NCBI GenBank assembly: GCA_023375675.1
Contig: JALQBC010000043.1
Span: 242,531-306,530 of the forward strand
Origin: Cytospora piceicola
Lineage: Eukaryota; Ascomycota; Sordariomycetes; Diaporthales; Cytosporaceae
Direction: 5' to 3'
Length of the DNA stretch: 64,000 nucleotides
Numbering within the stretch: position 1 is the first letter of the stretch; each line of letters starts with the position of its first letter. The translations under genes and the position numbers were made by a program. The notes below the pieces were generated by a model. It did not search any database and was not told the DNA's origin. It saw only the letters and a list, made by a program, of their open reading frames with translations. Shown here in pieces: positions 33,327 to 45,496 of the stretch.

Positions 33327-33997
33327 CCCATCAGGTGTTGGTTCCTGTGTCATCCCATGTCATTACCATTACTATATCTCAGTGATACTGCTGTGGTGGA
33401 GCAGCCGGATGCAAGATGGGCGACGAGCACGACCGCTCAGGTGTTAGGCCAGCAGAGCCTGTAACCTGGACTCCTGGATTGCTTCTGTTTCGTATGATGC
33501 GACATGCATTAGGTACTGCGCAGATATCCATATCCTCTTCGTCTTTGTCCTCAGCTCGGGCGTTCTCAGATGGCTGGATGGATTCAAAACCCGGGGGATC
33601 GGACGCAATAAGGGGGGATATAGTCTGAGTGTACATGTCCCAAATCCCGTAGTAAACCCTACAGTAGCTCCAGTTATCGTACATGGCCTTGAGCCGTGTA
33701 TGCAGACAGAGGTACATAAGCGACAGTCATGCCGAAGCCCTACATAACAAGGGAAGTGGGCTAAGGCCCGGTCGGGTGGATGTGGCATTTCATGGCGGCG
33801 GAAGCGACCAGACCTAGTGTTGTACAACGAAGCAAACATGTGCACATCACAGAAGAGGTGGAATGAGGTCGGGCGGGTCCAGGGGCACCTGGGGCAACCT
33901 GGGGAGCTTGCAGTGACGGGAAGGCATGCTGCAAACTTTCGATTCGGTGGAAGGGAGCGAACGCGAATGTCAGCAGCGGGCTTGATGTTGGTTCATA

Positions 33998-34077
33998 CCC
34001 TAGGTACTGTACCTAGGTAGGTAGTAGGCCTTGAGGAGCCCACTGTACATCATGTACTTAGGTAAGTACCTACCTAG
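33998..34077. repeat. CCTAGG/GGTAC palindrome cluster
   Basis: Two groups of ctaggtac/gtacctag words flank a 35-base spacer. Each group is nearly self-complementary, and the two could pair with each other. Confidence 0.7.
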
Positions 34078-35080
34078 TGCTGTACCCTATAAGGTGCATG
34101 GTGGTTCAGAATCTGGGCAAGTGTCCACCGACACACAGCATTCGATCTAAGCAGCCATGTAAGGTTGTCCAGCCCAGGAACATCAATTGGCACCCATGCG
34201 AGGGGGTTTGCTCTGTCTGTGCATACGTGTATGGACACACGAGCCGAAAGGTCCTGTCTGCTGTGCAATCGACAAATCGAAGTCAAAAGATCGACTGCCA
34301 ACTCATTAACATGCCAGGGTGGGCAGGAAAGGTCAGTCGGATGCCAGGTTGGTCCCTGCTCCAGGCTCAGTGGATGTTCCTGACCTTTCCAGACGGAACA
34401 GGGACCAGCCTGGCCAGTATGAGAGCTGCAGCCCGATGTGCAGAACCGTGCCCCTCATCCAAATGTTGTGGTTGTTCCTTCGCTCGTGGTGTTCTGGAAA
34501 TTGCCAGGTCTCAGTCGGGGAGGAGGGAGTGTTTGCGCTAACAAACTTGGGAAGCCGGTGAGAAAAGATATGGGAGGTTCAGAGATGCTCTACATATTCT
34601 GCGGACTCCTCCTCACTTTGAGAAAGACTTGACGGTCGGTGAGGGAGGAATCCACACGATGACGCGGGGATGATACGAACCATACATGCTGTACATGCAT
34701 GGATTAGGAGATCTGGCGGTGCAGATGCAAGATGGGGGAGAAGCCTTATGTAAAGTAAACCGAGAAGAAGAGCCCACAAGGCCTTGCTTTCCTGCCAGGA
34801 ACAATCGACGAGGGCAAGATTGCAGCTCAAGGGTGTTGTTGTTGTTGTTGTTGCTTTTGCCCTGTTAGAACTAGAAAACGACCAACCACCAAGAAACTTG
34901 GAATACCTACTATAACCTCGTACCGACCTTGGAAGCTACCGTGGTAGTCTAAGGTTAATGCAGAGATCGATGAGGAGGCTGGCGCCTGGGTATCGTAACA
35001 TGTCCCCCCCCCCTCCCCTCCCTTCCTCCAAATCCAGGCCTCTTCCCCCGGTGAATCTATAGTAGATACATGATATAGAT

Positions 35081-35144
35081 ACTACCTACTACCTAGGTAC
35101 CTACTACCTACTACCTAATTAGTAGGTACCTAGGTACCTAGGTA
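35081..35144. repeat. CTACCTA / CCTAGGTACCTAGG palindrome array
   Basis: About 60 bases built of ctaccta direct repeats and their reverse complement, capable of forming a long hairpin around the TAATTA centre at about 35117. Confidence 0.8.
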
Positions 35145-36360
35145 GTCTCGGACGTTGCGCCCAATCTCGGGCCGTTGGTGTACATAAGATCCTACTTTGG
35201 GACCTCTTGTTAATACCTACCTAGGTAGGTAGTGTAGACGGGTGACTCGAGGCAATTGGATTGTTCCTCTTCTTGTAAAGATAATCATTCTTGGCTTTCA
35301 TTGTTACCCTGAGGCTGAGTTGCCCTTCGCCCCTCGCGTTGGGAAAATCCGGGGGAACTGTCGCAGTGTTGCTGCGGATGGCCTGAGCTCTTTTCCCTTT
35401 TGGGACTGGTCTTGTTGACTTTGGTGCGGGCCCGATGGATTGCGGACGTGCGCGCTCTGGGTCTTTAGCGCGAGGCCGGGGGCACAAGAGCGCTAGTGGA
35501 GTAAAGTATTCAGTGACATCAGGAACTCCAGAGTTAGCCTTGATATTGGCAGAATTGGGTCAGGCTTCACCGTAAGTTGAGGTATCTCGATACATGAACC
35601 TTGGCCGAAGTCGATCCTTGTCTGCCGACATCCCACCGCTGGAGTGGCTTGCCCACTTTTCCGCAACTCCTCCACCACCAAAAACCTTGTATGTATGTAC
35701 TGTGGTGTGTAGTAGTGTGTAGTGTGGTGTACTTAGTATAGTGTGTGCAGCAGACGAGAAGACGACGGCCAAAAAGCAAGGCTGGGCCGTGGGCTGGCAG
35801 GGCGTTCTGGGTTGGCTGCAAGTGTCTGCAAGTGTCTGCAAGCTTACAAGCCTACGAGCCTACGAGCCTACAATTGGTAGTATTCTGCATCTGCAATCTA
35901 CATTCTGCATCCTGCCCGCATGTGCAATACCCCCTGTACCTAGGTGCCTAGGTGCCTAGGTATATACTACCGTAACCAGTCTGCCAGTGTACCTGGCAAC
36001 TGTACCTACACCCTGCTACCTGCTACCTGCTACCAGCTACCTGCTGCCGTCCTGGGCGGCCGCTCGATTGGCGCCTATCTGAGGCACTGGGCACTTTCTA
36101 AGACGGGCTAGACAGAACATGCAGGAGGACCCATTGCCCCATTGCCCCATTGATTGACCAAGAAACGCAGGAAACTCGATCGATTCCAAACAAGACGAAG
36201 AAGAACCACACAAACAAATCTGTTTTCTCTCGTTTCCTCGACTCGACCCGACTTAACTCGACTCGACGGGGTCGGTCGGCCTTTTCCCCCATTGGCAAAA
36301 ATTCGATTCGACTTGGCTCCATCCAATGCAGTCTTACCTTTTCGCTTCACGACTTAGCCT

Positions 36361-36425
36361 CTTTCTCTCTCCCTCTCTCTCTCCCTCTCTCTCTCTATCT
36401 GTCTATCTGTCTATCTGTCTCTCTA
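36361..36425. repeat. CT and CTGTCTAT microsatellite
   Basis: A (CT)n tract with CCCTCT interruptions passes into three ctgtctat units. Intergenic, about 1.2 kb upstream of the next gene. Confidence 0.85.
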
Positions 36426-37582
36426 TACCTAGCATACATACTACCTGGCTACCTACCTAGGTACCCTCAAGCGCTTCCAAACCCGGACACCCTGGCGAGC
36501 CAGTACGTGGGAGGAAGTCACTGTAATTAATTACCCATAACCGACCGGCGGATCCCTAACAGCGCCGACCTTTCAGCTGTCAGCAAAGCAACCAACACTG
36601 GAGCAGACGAGCAGGAAGGATCCGCCCCACTATTGTCGGGTACCTTACTGTGGCGTATCTGCACCACTTGCACTCTGTGCACAGAAGTGCGCTCTGTTAC
36701 AGTACAGTACCAGGAGTACATACCTCCCCGAGGTCCATACCTTCTCATAATAATTACCTAGGTATCTACCAACTTACCATCTGTAAGTAAAACTAAGGTT
36801 GGACCTTGCTCCGTTTGTCTTGTACCTATCCTATCCCTCCTCGTCCTCTCCTCCTCCTTCTCCTCCTCCTCCTCCTCCTTCCTTACGTCCCGTCCCGTCC
36901 CTTCTCGTCTCACGACATCACTCTTTTTCTTCTTCTCGTGATTCTTGTTGTGTATTTCTTTCCCCATTTTAGGTTCCTGCGCAGCTGTTCATGAAACGGG
37001 CTGCCAGACTTGTCCCCCTGCCCTCCCCTGTCCTGCCCCTCTCGTCCCGTACCTCTTGTCCCTCCTGAGACAGCGCCGTCGCATCGCCATATACACACAC
37101 ACACATACACAACCCCATTTCCAAAAACTCGTACTCAGTACTCGGCCCCAGTAAGATAGATGCATTCCCACTTGCACTGACAGTTGCGCTTCCCCGTCGT
37201 CGCACATTACATTACATTGCATTGCTTGCATAGCTTGCATAGCAGTGCTCCTCCTCCCGTCTTTCTCCTGTTGTGGATCAATTGCAGCCGCTGACACCAG
37301 CCAATCTTCAGACCGCCCCAGATTTAGGACGGCATCTTTAATCAACCACATTCCGTTCTCCCGCGCTCTTTTCCCAAGGTCTCGGCCCCTTCCTCTTTCG
37401 ATTTCGAAATTCGTCTCCCGCTCGATCAAGACCTCGACCCTGGCGTGGACCCCGGACCAATTCCTCGCTCCACGAACAATGTCATGACGATGCGAACAAC
37501 GATCGAAACGAGCCCCCGAATCTCTTCGTCCTCGCCCCTTGGTTGCGGCTGCGACTCGTCCAGATAATTCGCAGCAGTGAAA

Positions 37583-40500
37583 ATGCAGACGGTTCCAAGT
37601 GTAAGTGTCTGTTTGTCGTGCTGGATGGAGCTTGGTCGTCTGTATTGGAGGATATAGGGGCATGTCAACTGGTATATGCGTGCCAGGACGTGCCAAGATC
37701 CACCCTACTTGTGGTACAGAAAGACAGAACTTCCTGTCCAGAAGGACGACCGAGTGATACCAAGTCGTGTTTGTTCTGGGATTGCGAAACATCGCTGACA
37801 TCCAGTCTTCATTCTACTAGCTTATTGGGACGGGCACCGTCGTCGCCGCCGCTACGACTGGCCTGGTCTTCGGCCAGCCTACTGAGTCACCCACACTCAC
37901 ACCCACCACACCATCCACCCCTTTCAGGAGAAAGCTGTTCTCCGACGTCAACTGCGACAGCCCACGGGGAACACCCACGCCTCCTCCAGAGTCGCGACCA
38001 GGAACTAGCCCCGCCCTTTACTCTGCCCAGCCCGTAGAGTATCAGGACTATTCCCCCGACGAACCGCACCCTTCACCACTTGCCTCCCACCCGGTCAATG
38101 TTATGAATCAGCCCCCGACCGTCGGCCCCCAGACCATCTGCCGACTTTCGTCCGTCCGTCCAAACGATGCGATAGCCGTATCCGAAGCTTCTCGGGATTC
38201 ATTCTCTTCTCATGGCTCTTGGATAAAACGATTGTCTCTGCGACCAATGTCGCAACACGGCAGTCTGCGGTCAAGTGTTGGTCCAGATTCGCCTTTCTCT
38301 TTCTCACAGGGATCCGGGGCGCCCATGTTCTCACCCACAGGTTCTGCCGCCCCCCAAATGCCCCCGAACAAATTGGTAAAACGGTCAGGAAACAACGAGA
38401 GCATCTTTGTCAGGCGCGGTACTAGGCATGTGCCTTCGCTACGACGACCGGTGACGAGTCACCAACGGTCCGCCACCGTTCAACAGCTACCAAACTCACC
38501 CACCACACATCTGGTACTGGACACCGCCTCGCTCGACCCGCGGTCACGGCCACGCGCTTCGACAACGGGGCAGGCCAATTCTCCTTGGAGGAAGCGGGAT
38601 TCCTTCAGCTGGACATCATTTTTTCAAGTCAGAAGAGGTAGGACCTCGAGGCGCGGACACGTGGTAACGCCTAGCAGCGAAAGCAATACTGCCGACTTTG
38701 CCTTGCCAGGAAAGAGGATTCATATGCGACGCCGTACCTTGTCTATACCATATCTCATCAATCCCCAGATGATCAGTGGTGATGCCTCCAGAATGGCACC
38801 GGTCGAACCTGAGTTGGGGCAAGCAATTCCTGCAGAGCCAGCGACGGGTGCCTCCAGTCAGAGGCCCCAAGACTCGGAAGTGGCAGCCGATCCACCAGAG
38901 CAGTCGTCGACGTCAGGAACTAGGCGGTCTCTCTCGATGCATATCGGTTCGTCCGGGGGATGGATGGCCAGAGCTGGAAGCTTAAGCCGCTCATCAAGGG
39001 GTTCTGCAGACCTCAGCGGAGGTAAGCGCTATGCGTCAGAGCCCGTCCCCACTTCTTCACCAACAGCTGCACAATGGTGCGGCGCCAAACCCAATATTGA
39101 GGAGCTGTTCACCCCACCCCAATCTGGCCATAAAGAACCTCAATCCGCCTCTTCTCTTGTCTTTCAGGGCCGAAAACACGATTGCTCGATTCCCCCTTTG
39201 ACACGGCGGTCGAGTTTCCAGCTCGACTTGCCCAAATCAGGCCCATCCCCCCCGCCCTCTGCAGGACTCCAGGCGCCTAGTCCGATTGAGGCCCACCCAA
39301 CAGCTGCGCCACATGGTGCACCGATGACTTCTCATAGCAGGGCTGTCTCGAAAGAGGGGGCATCCACTTTGGCTGGCTCAGAGATGTCGGTGCCTGGGTT
39401 GGCTTCATGCGACGACGATGACACGGACTATAAGAGTGACGCGGTCTTTGATTCATTCCGGACTACTGATTCGAACAGGGCAAGGATGGTCGAGACGCCT
39501 CTCGAGTCCATGTTCGACGAGTCCCCTCACTGCACAACAGGCAGTGTCCAGACGAAGAGGCTCTCAATCCAGGAGATGCTAGGACACTCATGGGACGGGG
39601 ATACCAGGATAATGGAAGAAGATGAAGGGTCATCGACTCCCAACCGCGGCTCCCAACCTCCCCATATGCAAGACGGTGTCGACGGCGACGAGGATCGAGC
39701 CACCGAGATTGCAAAGTTCCAGATTTCGATTGGCAACAACAGAAGTCTGGGGAGGCTTTCACTGGATACTATGGATGATGATTACGACTGGGCCAGGGAT
39801 GATGGTGATGTTCTGAGCAACCCACTCTCACCGCCGACAAGCTCGATCAATTCACGAAGAGCTCTGAGCCCCCATGTGAGACCAGCGCTGGCCAACATCA
39901 GCGGAAACGGTGCGCTTGATACCAACGCGACAAGTTCTGATATCGATCGGCCCAGAAGCAACATCTTCGATTGGTGCGAGTCCTCACATGACAAGGACGA
40001 CGAACAACTTCCTCGCCCAAGGACTGTACATGGTAAGCAGGAACTGGCACTACGAGGTGGTCGGCCGTCAGGCCGGAAGGGCTTCCCACCTGCTCATGTC
40101 CGCAGTCAAAGCGCGCCCAATGCCGTCGATCAGATACAAATGATCAAGGGTGCACCGAAGTTTGGGACATGGGGAATAAGCGCGAAGAACGCTAGCGAGG
40201 ATTGGGATGACGATTTCGAGTTTGAGGAGGGCAGTAACTCGGGCTCCTTGAGCCGGAGCCCGGTGGCGAAGCCTCTCTCCATGTCCGTTCCAAAGTCGAT
40301 CCAAACCACGCAGGCCACTGTGAAAGCACACTCGGGCCAAATCCGAGAATTGTCGTTGCTTGTTAGCAGCCTCAAGCGTCTTTGCCGGCAGGGTCGGGCC
40401 TTGAACCTGCAGCACGGTCAGAGCGCAACGCTGTGGAAAGAGGCAGAGAACATTATTGCTTTGGCATCACCAGATGACGAGGAACTCGAATATGACGAGG

Positions 40501-41180
40501 CAGAACGCAGCTCCTCCGACTTCGATCCTTCGATGGTTGACGAGCGGTTCTTGGAGGAAGGATTCGACGCTGCGATACTGGACCGACCCATGAGTGAAGC
40601 TCCGGAACCCGACTTTCTCAAGAATGCTGTGGTACGAGAGAGACAGATCCCACGGCGGCGCTCCGTCTTCTCCCCAGATGACGACATCTTCGGCACCAAC
40701 CCGCCGTCGGAGCTGGAAGGCACGAGGCCGCACACACCTAGGACACCTAGGACACCCGACCGGGTGATGGAGTTCCACACACCAGACGGCGCTGTTGTGT
40801 CATCCGTCATTGCAGCTATGGAGCAGCAACGGAGCCAGCCAGGCCGTCAGCCGGAGTCTCCCCTGAAGCCCTCCAAGGCAAAGCTCTTCTTCGACACGAA
40901 CAGTCTCCAGGAGCTTGTCAAGCGCGCCAGCACCGTTTTCCATGCACTTTCGGACATTGTCCGCAGGGAAGAGCTCCTCACGATGAGTCCTCATGCCACA
41001 CCAAAACACGATCGCATTCGGCGTGGTGGAAGCCCCGCATTCACGCGTGTCTTCACGGACCCTGACTCCAGTCCGCCACGACATCTGGTTCGAGGCCAGA
41101 CAAGCCATTCACCAATACCCCGCAAGACTCCGGACCCGAACGGTCTGGGTCCAAGAATGCAGATGATGACTGTCAACTGA
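37583..41180 (+). CDS. Uncharacterised 1125-residue Ser/Pro-rich acidic protein
   Basis: Not a recognised family. Exon 1 (37583-37600, 18 nt, MQTVPS) is joined by a 220-nt intron (GTAAGT donor, GCTGAC branch about 37794, CTAG acceptor 37820) to one long exon, 37821-41180. The frame is open well before the next ATG (38103), with protein-like sequence (FRRKLFSDVN, TPTPPPESRPGTSP), which supports the upstream exon. The chain is largely disordered: Ser/Pro/Arg-rich, many RRxS-type possible phosphosites, acidic patches. Two better-ordered parts are an EDWDDDFEFEEG motif at about 797-808 with a following helix (QIRELSLLVSSLKRL, about 843-857), and a C-terminal helix (KLFFDTNSLQELVKRA). A signalling or cytokinesis scaffold is imaginable, but no function can be assigned. 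Confidence 0.82.
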
Positions 41181-43539
41181 AAGACAGACCACCGTCTCAC
41201 CACACTACTATAATGTTTGATTACACACGGCGTCGTTCACGCCATCGGTGTCAGCAACCGCGGCTGCACCACATGTATATGTACGAATACTTACAAGCCG
41301 CATCGTTTTTTCCTGCCTTTTTTTTGTCGCTACTGGTTCACTTGCATAGCAGCATGGAATCGAGAAGCCATGGCGGTCTGGACCATACATACGGAAAAAG
41401 AGCTTCTTGTTTTGCATCACAGCAGCAGATTTGCTTTTCAGGGCGGAATATGCACGTGGTAATACCAGGAAACCCAGAGGGCAAGGGTTTCTATTTTTTC
41501 TTCTTTTACACATCTGTCAGAAAAAAGGGGGGGTTTTGTTTTTGTTCCCACTGGTCCGTGGCCGCAGGGTTGCCGTCGGAATATATGGACGGCCTCGGTC
41601 AACGGGCGAAAGGAGACAATGGGTTGGTAAAGGTTACCAATTCTCAGGACGGATCAGGTTTTCGTTATCAGGGTACTACGGAAAGGGTCTGGCCAGGCGA
41701 AGAAGGGGGGGAGTTTGGCTTTGTTTTTCTTTTAGGGATCAAACAAGCAGGGCCGATAGATGTATGCATATGGAGCGAGCCCAAGGCTTTTTGTGTGGAC
41801 TCTGTTTCCGATACAGAGCTGGTAGTCATAGGTCTCTCGAGGCGATGTAGGAAGCCTCCGTCATGGCGCATGCGTTGCATGGAATAGATCTTATGAAGAG
41901 TGTACCAGAATATGGTGGTGTCTCTACGGGAATCGTGATCTTGGTGCTTGGTGGTTTTGTGACATGCGAATCTAGTAGAGATGAATAAGCTCAGCTTGCC
42001 TTCCGGTTGTACTGGGTTTGGCGTATTCAAGGCATCTGTGCTTTTCCCTGGTGCCGTTAAGGTTTGGCAACTTGTCGACATGATCGCTGTTGGGGTATCT
42101 TGTACAGAGAGGTACTTGGGTGATAGCGCTATACGTGGAACGAGTGGTATTCGTCTCGATGGTGCCGCGCGCCAATACCGTACGACCGGATCACAACGGT
42201 TGAACTTGCGCCTGTGCTGACATCAAAAGTCGTGAGACGGCCGGATCGACTCACTTCACCCAGTCCTGTTGTGCCCAAGTCGATACGCTTGTTGAACACC
42301 TCTCCTGCATATGTTTCTGGTAGTGGTATTATCAACTGCACGGCATGACCATGGCTTGTCTGAGAGTGAGACTTGATCAGTTGGGGGTGTGGACGGGAGT
42401 GTCTTCCAAGGTTGTTTGTAGACGAGTCGATGGTTGCGACTTGTTTTAGCCAGCGCCTGCCTGCTTAAGTGCCTAGGTAGGTACACAGCGCAGCAGGAGA
42501 ACATGGTGGCTCAGCATCTCATACGCCCAAGTGCTATTTTACTGATTTAATAGGGCAGTGCCGGTAGCCTGCTGAGGTAGGTAAGAGAGATGGCCTTCTC
42601 TACTGGTCCTGCATGGGTCCTGATGCCTCTGTAACTTACGACCCTGCACGTAGAGGGAGGGTTCTGTGTTAACGTACACGTAACAGCTGTTAGAGGATGT
42701 TGGGCATGAGGGCATCACCAACGAAAATATACACGTTTTGTGTCTTGCTGATGTCAAATGCTGTGTCTATCTGTCTGTCTAACACCGGTCGGTTGGCTGA
42801 GTTGCGGTCAGTTCCGGTACGTACCAGGTCGTACCTGTAGCTCTTTCAGTATTTACTATGGTAGAGTGTAGACCTCGGCCTGTAGTGTATGTACCTAGGT
42901 ACTGTGTGTTCAATCGATCCCAATCGGGAATACGACCACAGCACAGCCCACTTTGTGGCCAGTGCGCTTGCTGTACGACTCCTGGCTCATCTCCCAATCA
43001 GGCCTAGCAGACCTGCCAGCTGGTAGACGGTGGGGTAAAAACACCCCTGTCGTGGCTTCCGCATCCAATCGAGCTCATTTGTCGAATCTCGGCAAGCAGG
43101 GAATAGCGGAGAGTGAACAGGCCAGTGCAGCCTGTAGCGGTGAGGGACGCCCATTTGAAATTCAGACGGGCGCCACTAGAACCCACTCAAATGAGCGCCT
43201 GCCAAATCAAAAATCAACAAACCACCCCTGTCTAGGCCCCGTCCGTCCAGTCGCCCCCAGTGAAATCCAAACAGGCGAAAAGAAGAGTCTCCACTGTTTT
43301 GTTTCCTTCCAGCAAGACAACGAGTCAACTGGTAGGATCCCAACACCAGCTGTTGACTGACTGCCAGACTGCTCTCCTGCCGCTACAGCAACAACCAAAC
43401 CCAGATCCAAACCACATACCCCCTTCTCAATCTTGCCGGAGCCTTCGTCTTCCGCCTTGATCACCATCTGCCAGCCTCGCTGCCCTCGTTTTGTCCTTCG
43501 CCATAATCTGTTTCGACAGCCAAGTCGCCCTCCTTCAAG
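41181..43539. other. Intergenic region upstream of beta-tubulin
   Basis: A 224-codon frame at 41213-41887 directly follows the previous stop, has T-rich low-complexity content and is probably 3' UTR. CCTAGG/GGTAC words occur at 42470-42482 and 42891-42902. The final 200 bases are pyrimidine-rich, as expected for the tubulin promoter and leader. Confidence 0.5.
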
Positions 43540-45496
43540 ATGCGTGAGATTGTGAGTCCAGAGCCCATCGCCGAGCACCCAAAAAATATACCTACAGCTA
43601 CAGGACGCGTCGGGAGGGACGGCGGCCGCCTTTCGCAGCCATCGTCGTCTCTGCCCCTGAGTCTACCCCACCATCGCGACCGTCTCAAAATCAATCCATC
43701 ATGAGAACCTTGAGAAGCATCGAAACATAGACAGAACCCCGAGAAGGAGACGCGTCAGATAGCTAACATGGTCTTTTCCCTCGCGTACAGGTTCACCTCC
43801 AGACCGGCCAATGCGTAAGTCGCCTCCTGTCAACAACAGCGTCCAACATCCCTCCTGCCGTTGTGCACAGCTGACACGTTTCACAGGGTAACCAAATCGG
43901 TGCTGCCTTCTGGTGCGTAACCAGCCTTGACCATGTTGACCATGGCAGCGACTACTATAATCTCGAAAACAGATCAGGAGAACTGACATCGGCTACAGGC
44001 AAACCATCTCTGGCGAGCACGGTCTCGACAGCAATGGCGTGTACGTACCTCCATCCCCATCTCATCTCTCGCGTTGCCCCCCATCTTCGCCATTGACTGA
44101 CAATCGCACAGGTACAACGGCACTTCTGAGCTCCAGCTCGAGCGCATGAACGTCTACTTCAACGAGGTATGTTGTTCAGATACACTAATCAGCCAGCCCC
44201 AGCAGTGACCGCCTCCCGTCACCTTCAGCTTTACTGACGCGTTTCCTTCCAGGCTTCCGGCAACAAGTATGTTCCTCGCGCCGTCCTCGTCGATCTCGAG
44301 CCCGGTACCATGGACGCCGTCCGCGCCGGTCCCTTCGGACAGCTGTTCCGTCCCGACAACTTCGTTTTCGGCCAGTCCGGTGCTGGAAACAACTGGGCCA
44401 AGGGTCATTACACTGAGGGTGCTGAGCTGGTCGACCAGGTCCTGGATGTCGTCCGTCGCGAGGCTGAGGGTTGCGACTGCCTGCAGGGCTTCCAGATCAC
44501 CCACTCCCTGGGTGGTGGTACTGGTGCCGGTATGGGCACACTGCTTATCTCCAAGATCCGCGAGGAGTTCCCCGACCGTATGATGGCCACCTTCTCGGTC
44601 ATGCCTTCCCCCAAGGTCTCCGACACCGTCGTCGAGCCCTACAACGCTACGCTCTCCGTCCACCAGCTGGTGGAGAACTCGGATGAGACATTCTGTATCG
44701 ACAACGAGGCGCTGTACGACATTTGCATGCGCACGCTCAAGCTGTCCAACCCCTCGTACGGCGACCTCAACTACCTGGTGTCCGCTGTCATGTCCGGTGT
44801 CACCGTTTCTCTGCGTTTCCCCGGCCAGCTGAACTCTGACCTGCGCAAGCTGGCCGTGAACATGGTGCCCTTCCCCCGTCTGCACTTCTTCATGGTTGGC
44901 TTCGCTCCCCTGACCAGCCGTGGCGCCCACTCCTTCCGCGCTGTCACCGTTCCCGAGCTCACCCAGCAGATGTTCGACCCCAAGAACATGATGGCTGCCT
45001 CCGACTTCCGTAACGGTCGCTACCTGACGTGCTCTGCCATCTTGTAAGTTTCTCGTTCCCTCTCAACAATCTGCTTCACGCTTCATCGTGCTAACCATCT
45101 CCCAGCCGTGGAAAGGTCTCCATGAAGGAGGTCGAGGACCAGATGCGCAACGTCCAGAGCAAGAACTCTTCCTACTTCGTCGAGTGGATCCCCAACAACG
45201 TCCAGACCGCCCTCTGCTCCATCCCCCCCAAGGGCCTCAAGATGTCATCCACCTTCGTCGGCAACTCTACTGCTATCCAGGAGCTGTTCAAGCGTGTCGG
45301 AGAGCAGTTCAGTGCCATGTTCCGTCGCAAGGCTTTCTTGCATTGGTACACTGGGGAGGGTATGGACGAGATGGAGTTCACCGAGGCTGAGTCCAACATG
45401 AACGATCTTGTCTCGGAATACCAGCAGTACCAGGATGCCAGCATCGACGAGGAGGAAGAGGAGTACGAGGAGGAGGCTCCTATGGACGAGGACTGA
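43540..45496 (+). CDS. tub2: Beta-tubulin
   Basis: Seven exons: 43540-43551, 43791-43814, 43887-43912, 43999-44040, 44112-44166, 44253-45043, 45106-45496. Together 1341 nt, 446 residues, the normal length. It begins with the MREI autoregulatory tetrapeptide, has the GTP-binding GGGTGAGMG motif at 140-148, and ends in an Asp/Glu-rich tail ([15 protein letters not shown]). Family knowledge: it pairs with alpha-tubulin in microtubules and is the target of benzimidazole fungicides. Residues His6, Tyr50, Phe167, Glu198 and Phe200 are all in the sensitive (wild-type) state. The five small 5' exons and conserved intron places are usual for ascomycete beta-tubulins. All splice sites are GT-AG and in phase, so the model is firm. 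Confidence 0.97.

Larger units (their letters stand above)
30414..37582. other. 7.2-kb gene desert rich in simple repeats and palindromes
   Basis: Many short frames on both strands, none with family features or consistent splice sites. It holds G/C homopolymers (about 32271-32285, 35002-35010), triplet and CT repeats, and CCTAGG/GGTACC palindrome clusters at 33998-34077, 35081-35144, 35217-35231, 35937-35962 and 36449-36466. The last 700 bases are pyrimidine-rich and probably promoter and leader of the gene at 37583. Confidence 0.5.

Noticed and set aside
36989..37801. 270-codon minus-strand frame from an ATG, antisense to the leader and first intron of the gene at 37583
   Set aside because: Includes CA-repeat translation (CVCVCV) and low-complexity Met-Gln-Ala repeats; no domain; better explained by the spliced sense gene.
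41213..41887. 224-codon plus-strand frame after the uncharacterised gene
   Set aside because: Begins 32 bases after the stop, contains poly-Phe from T runs, no family features; probably 3' UTR.
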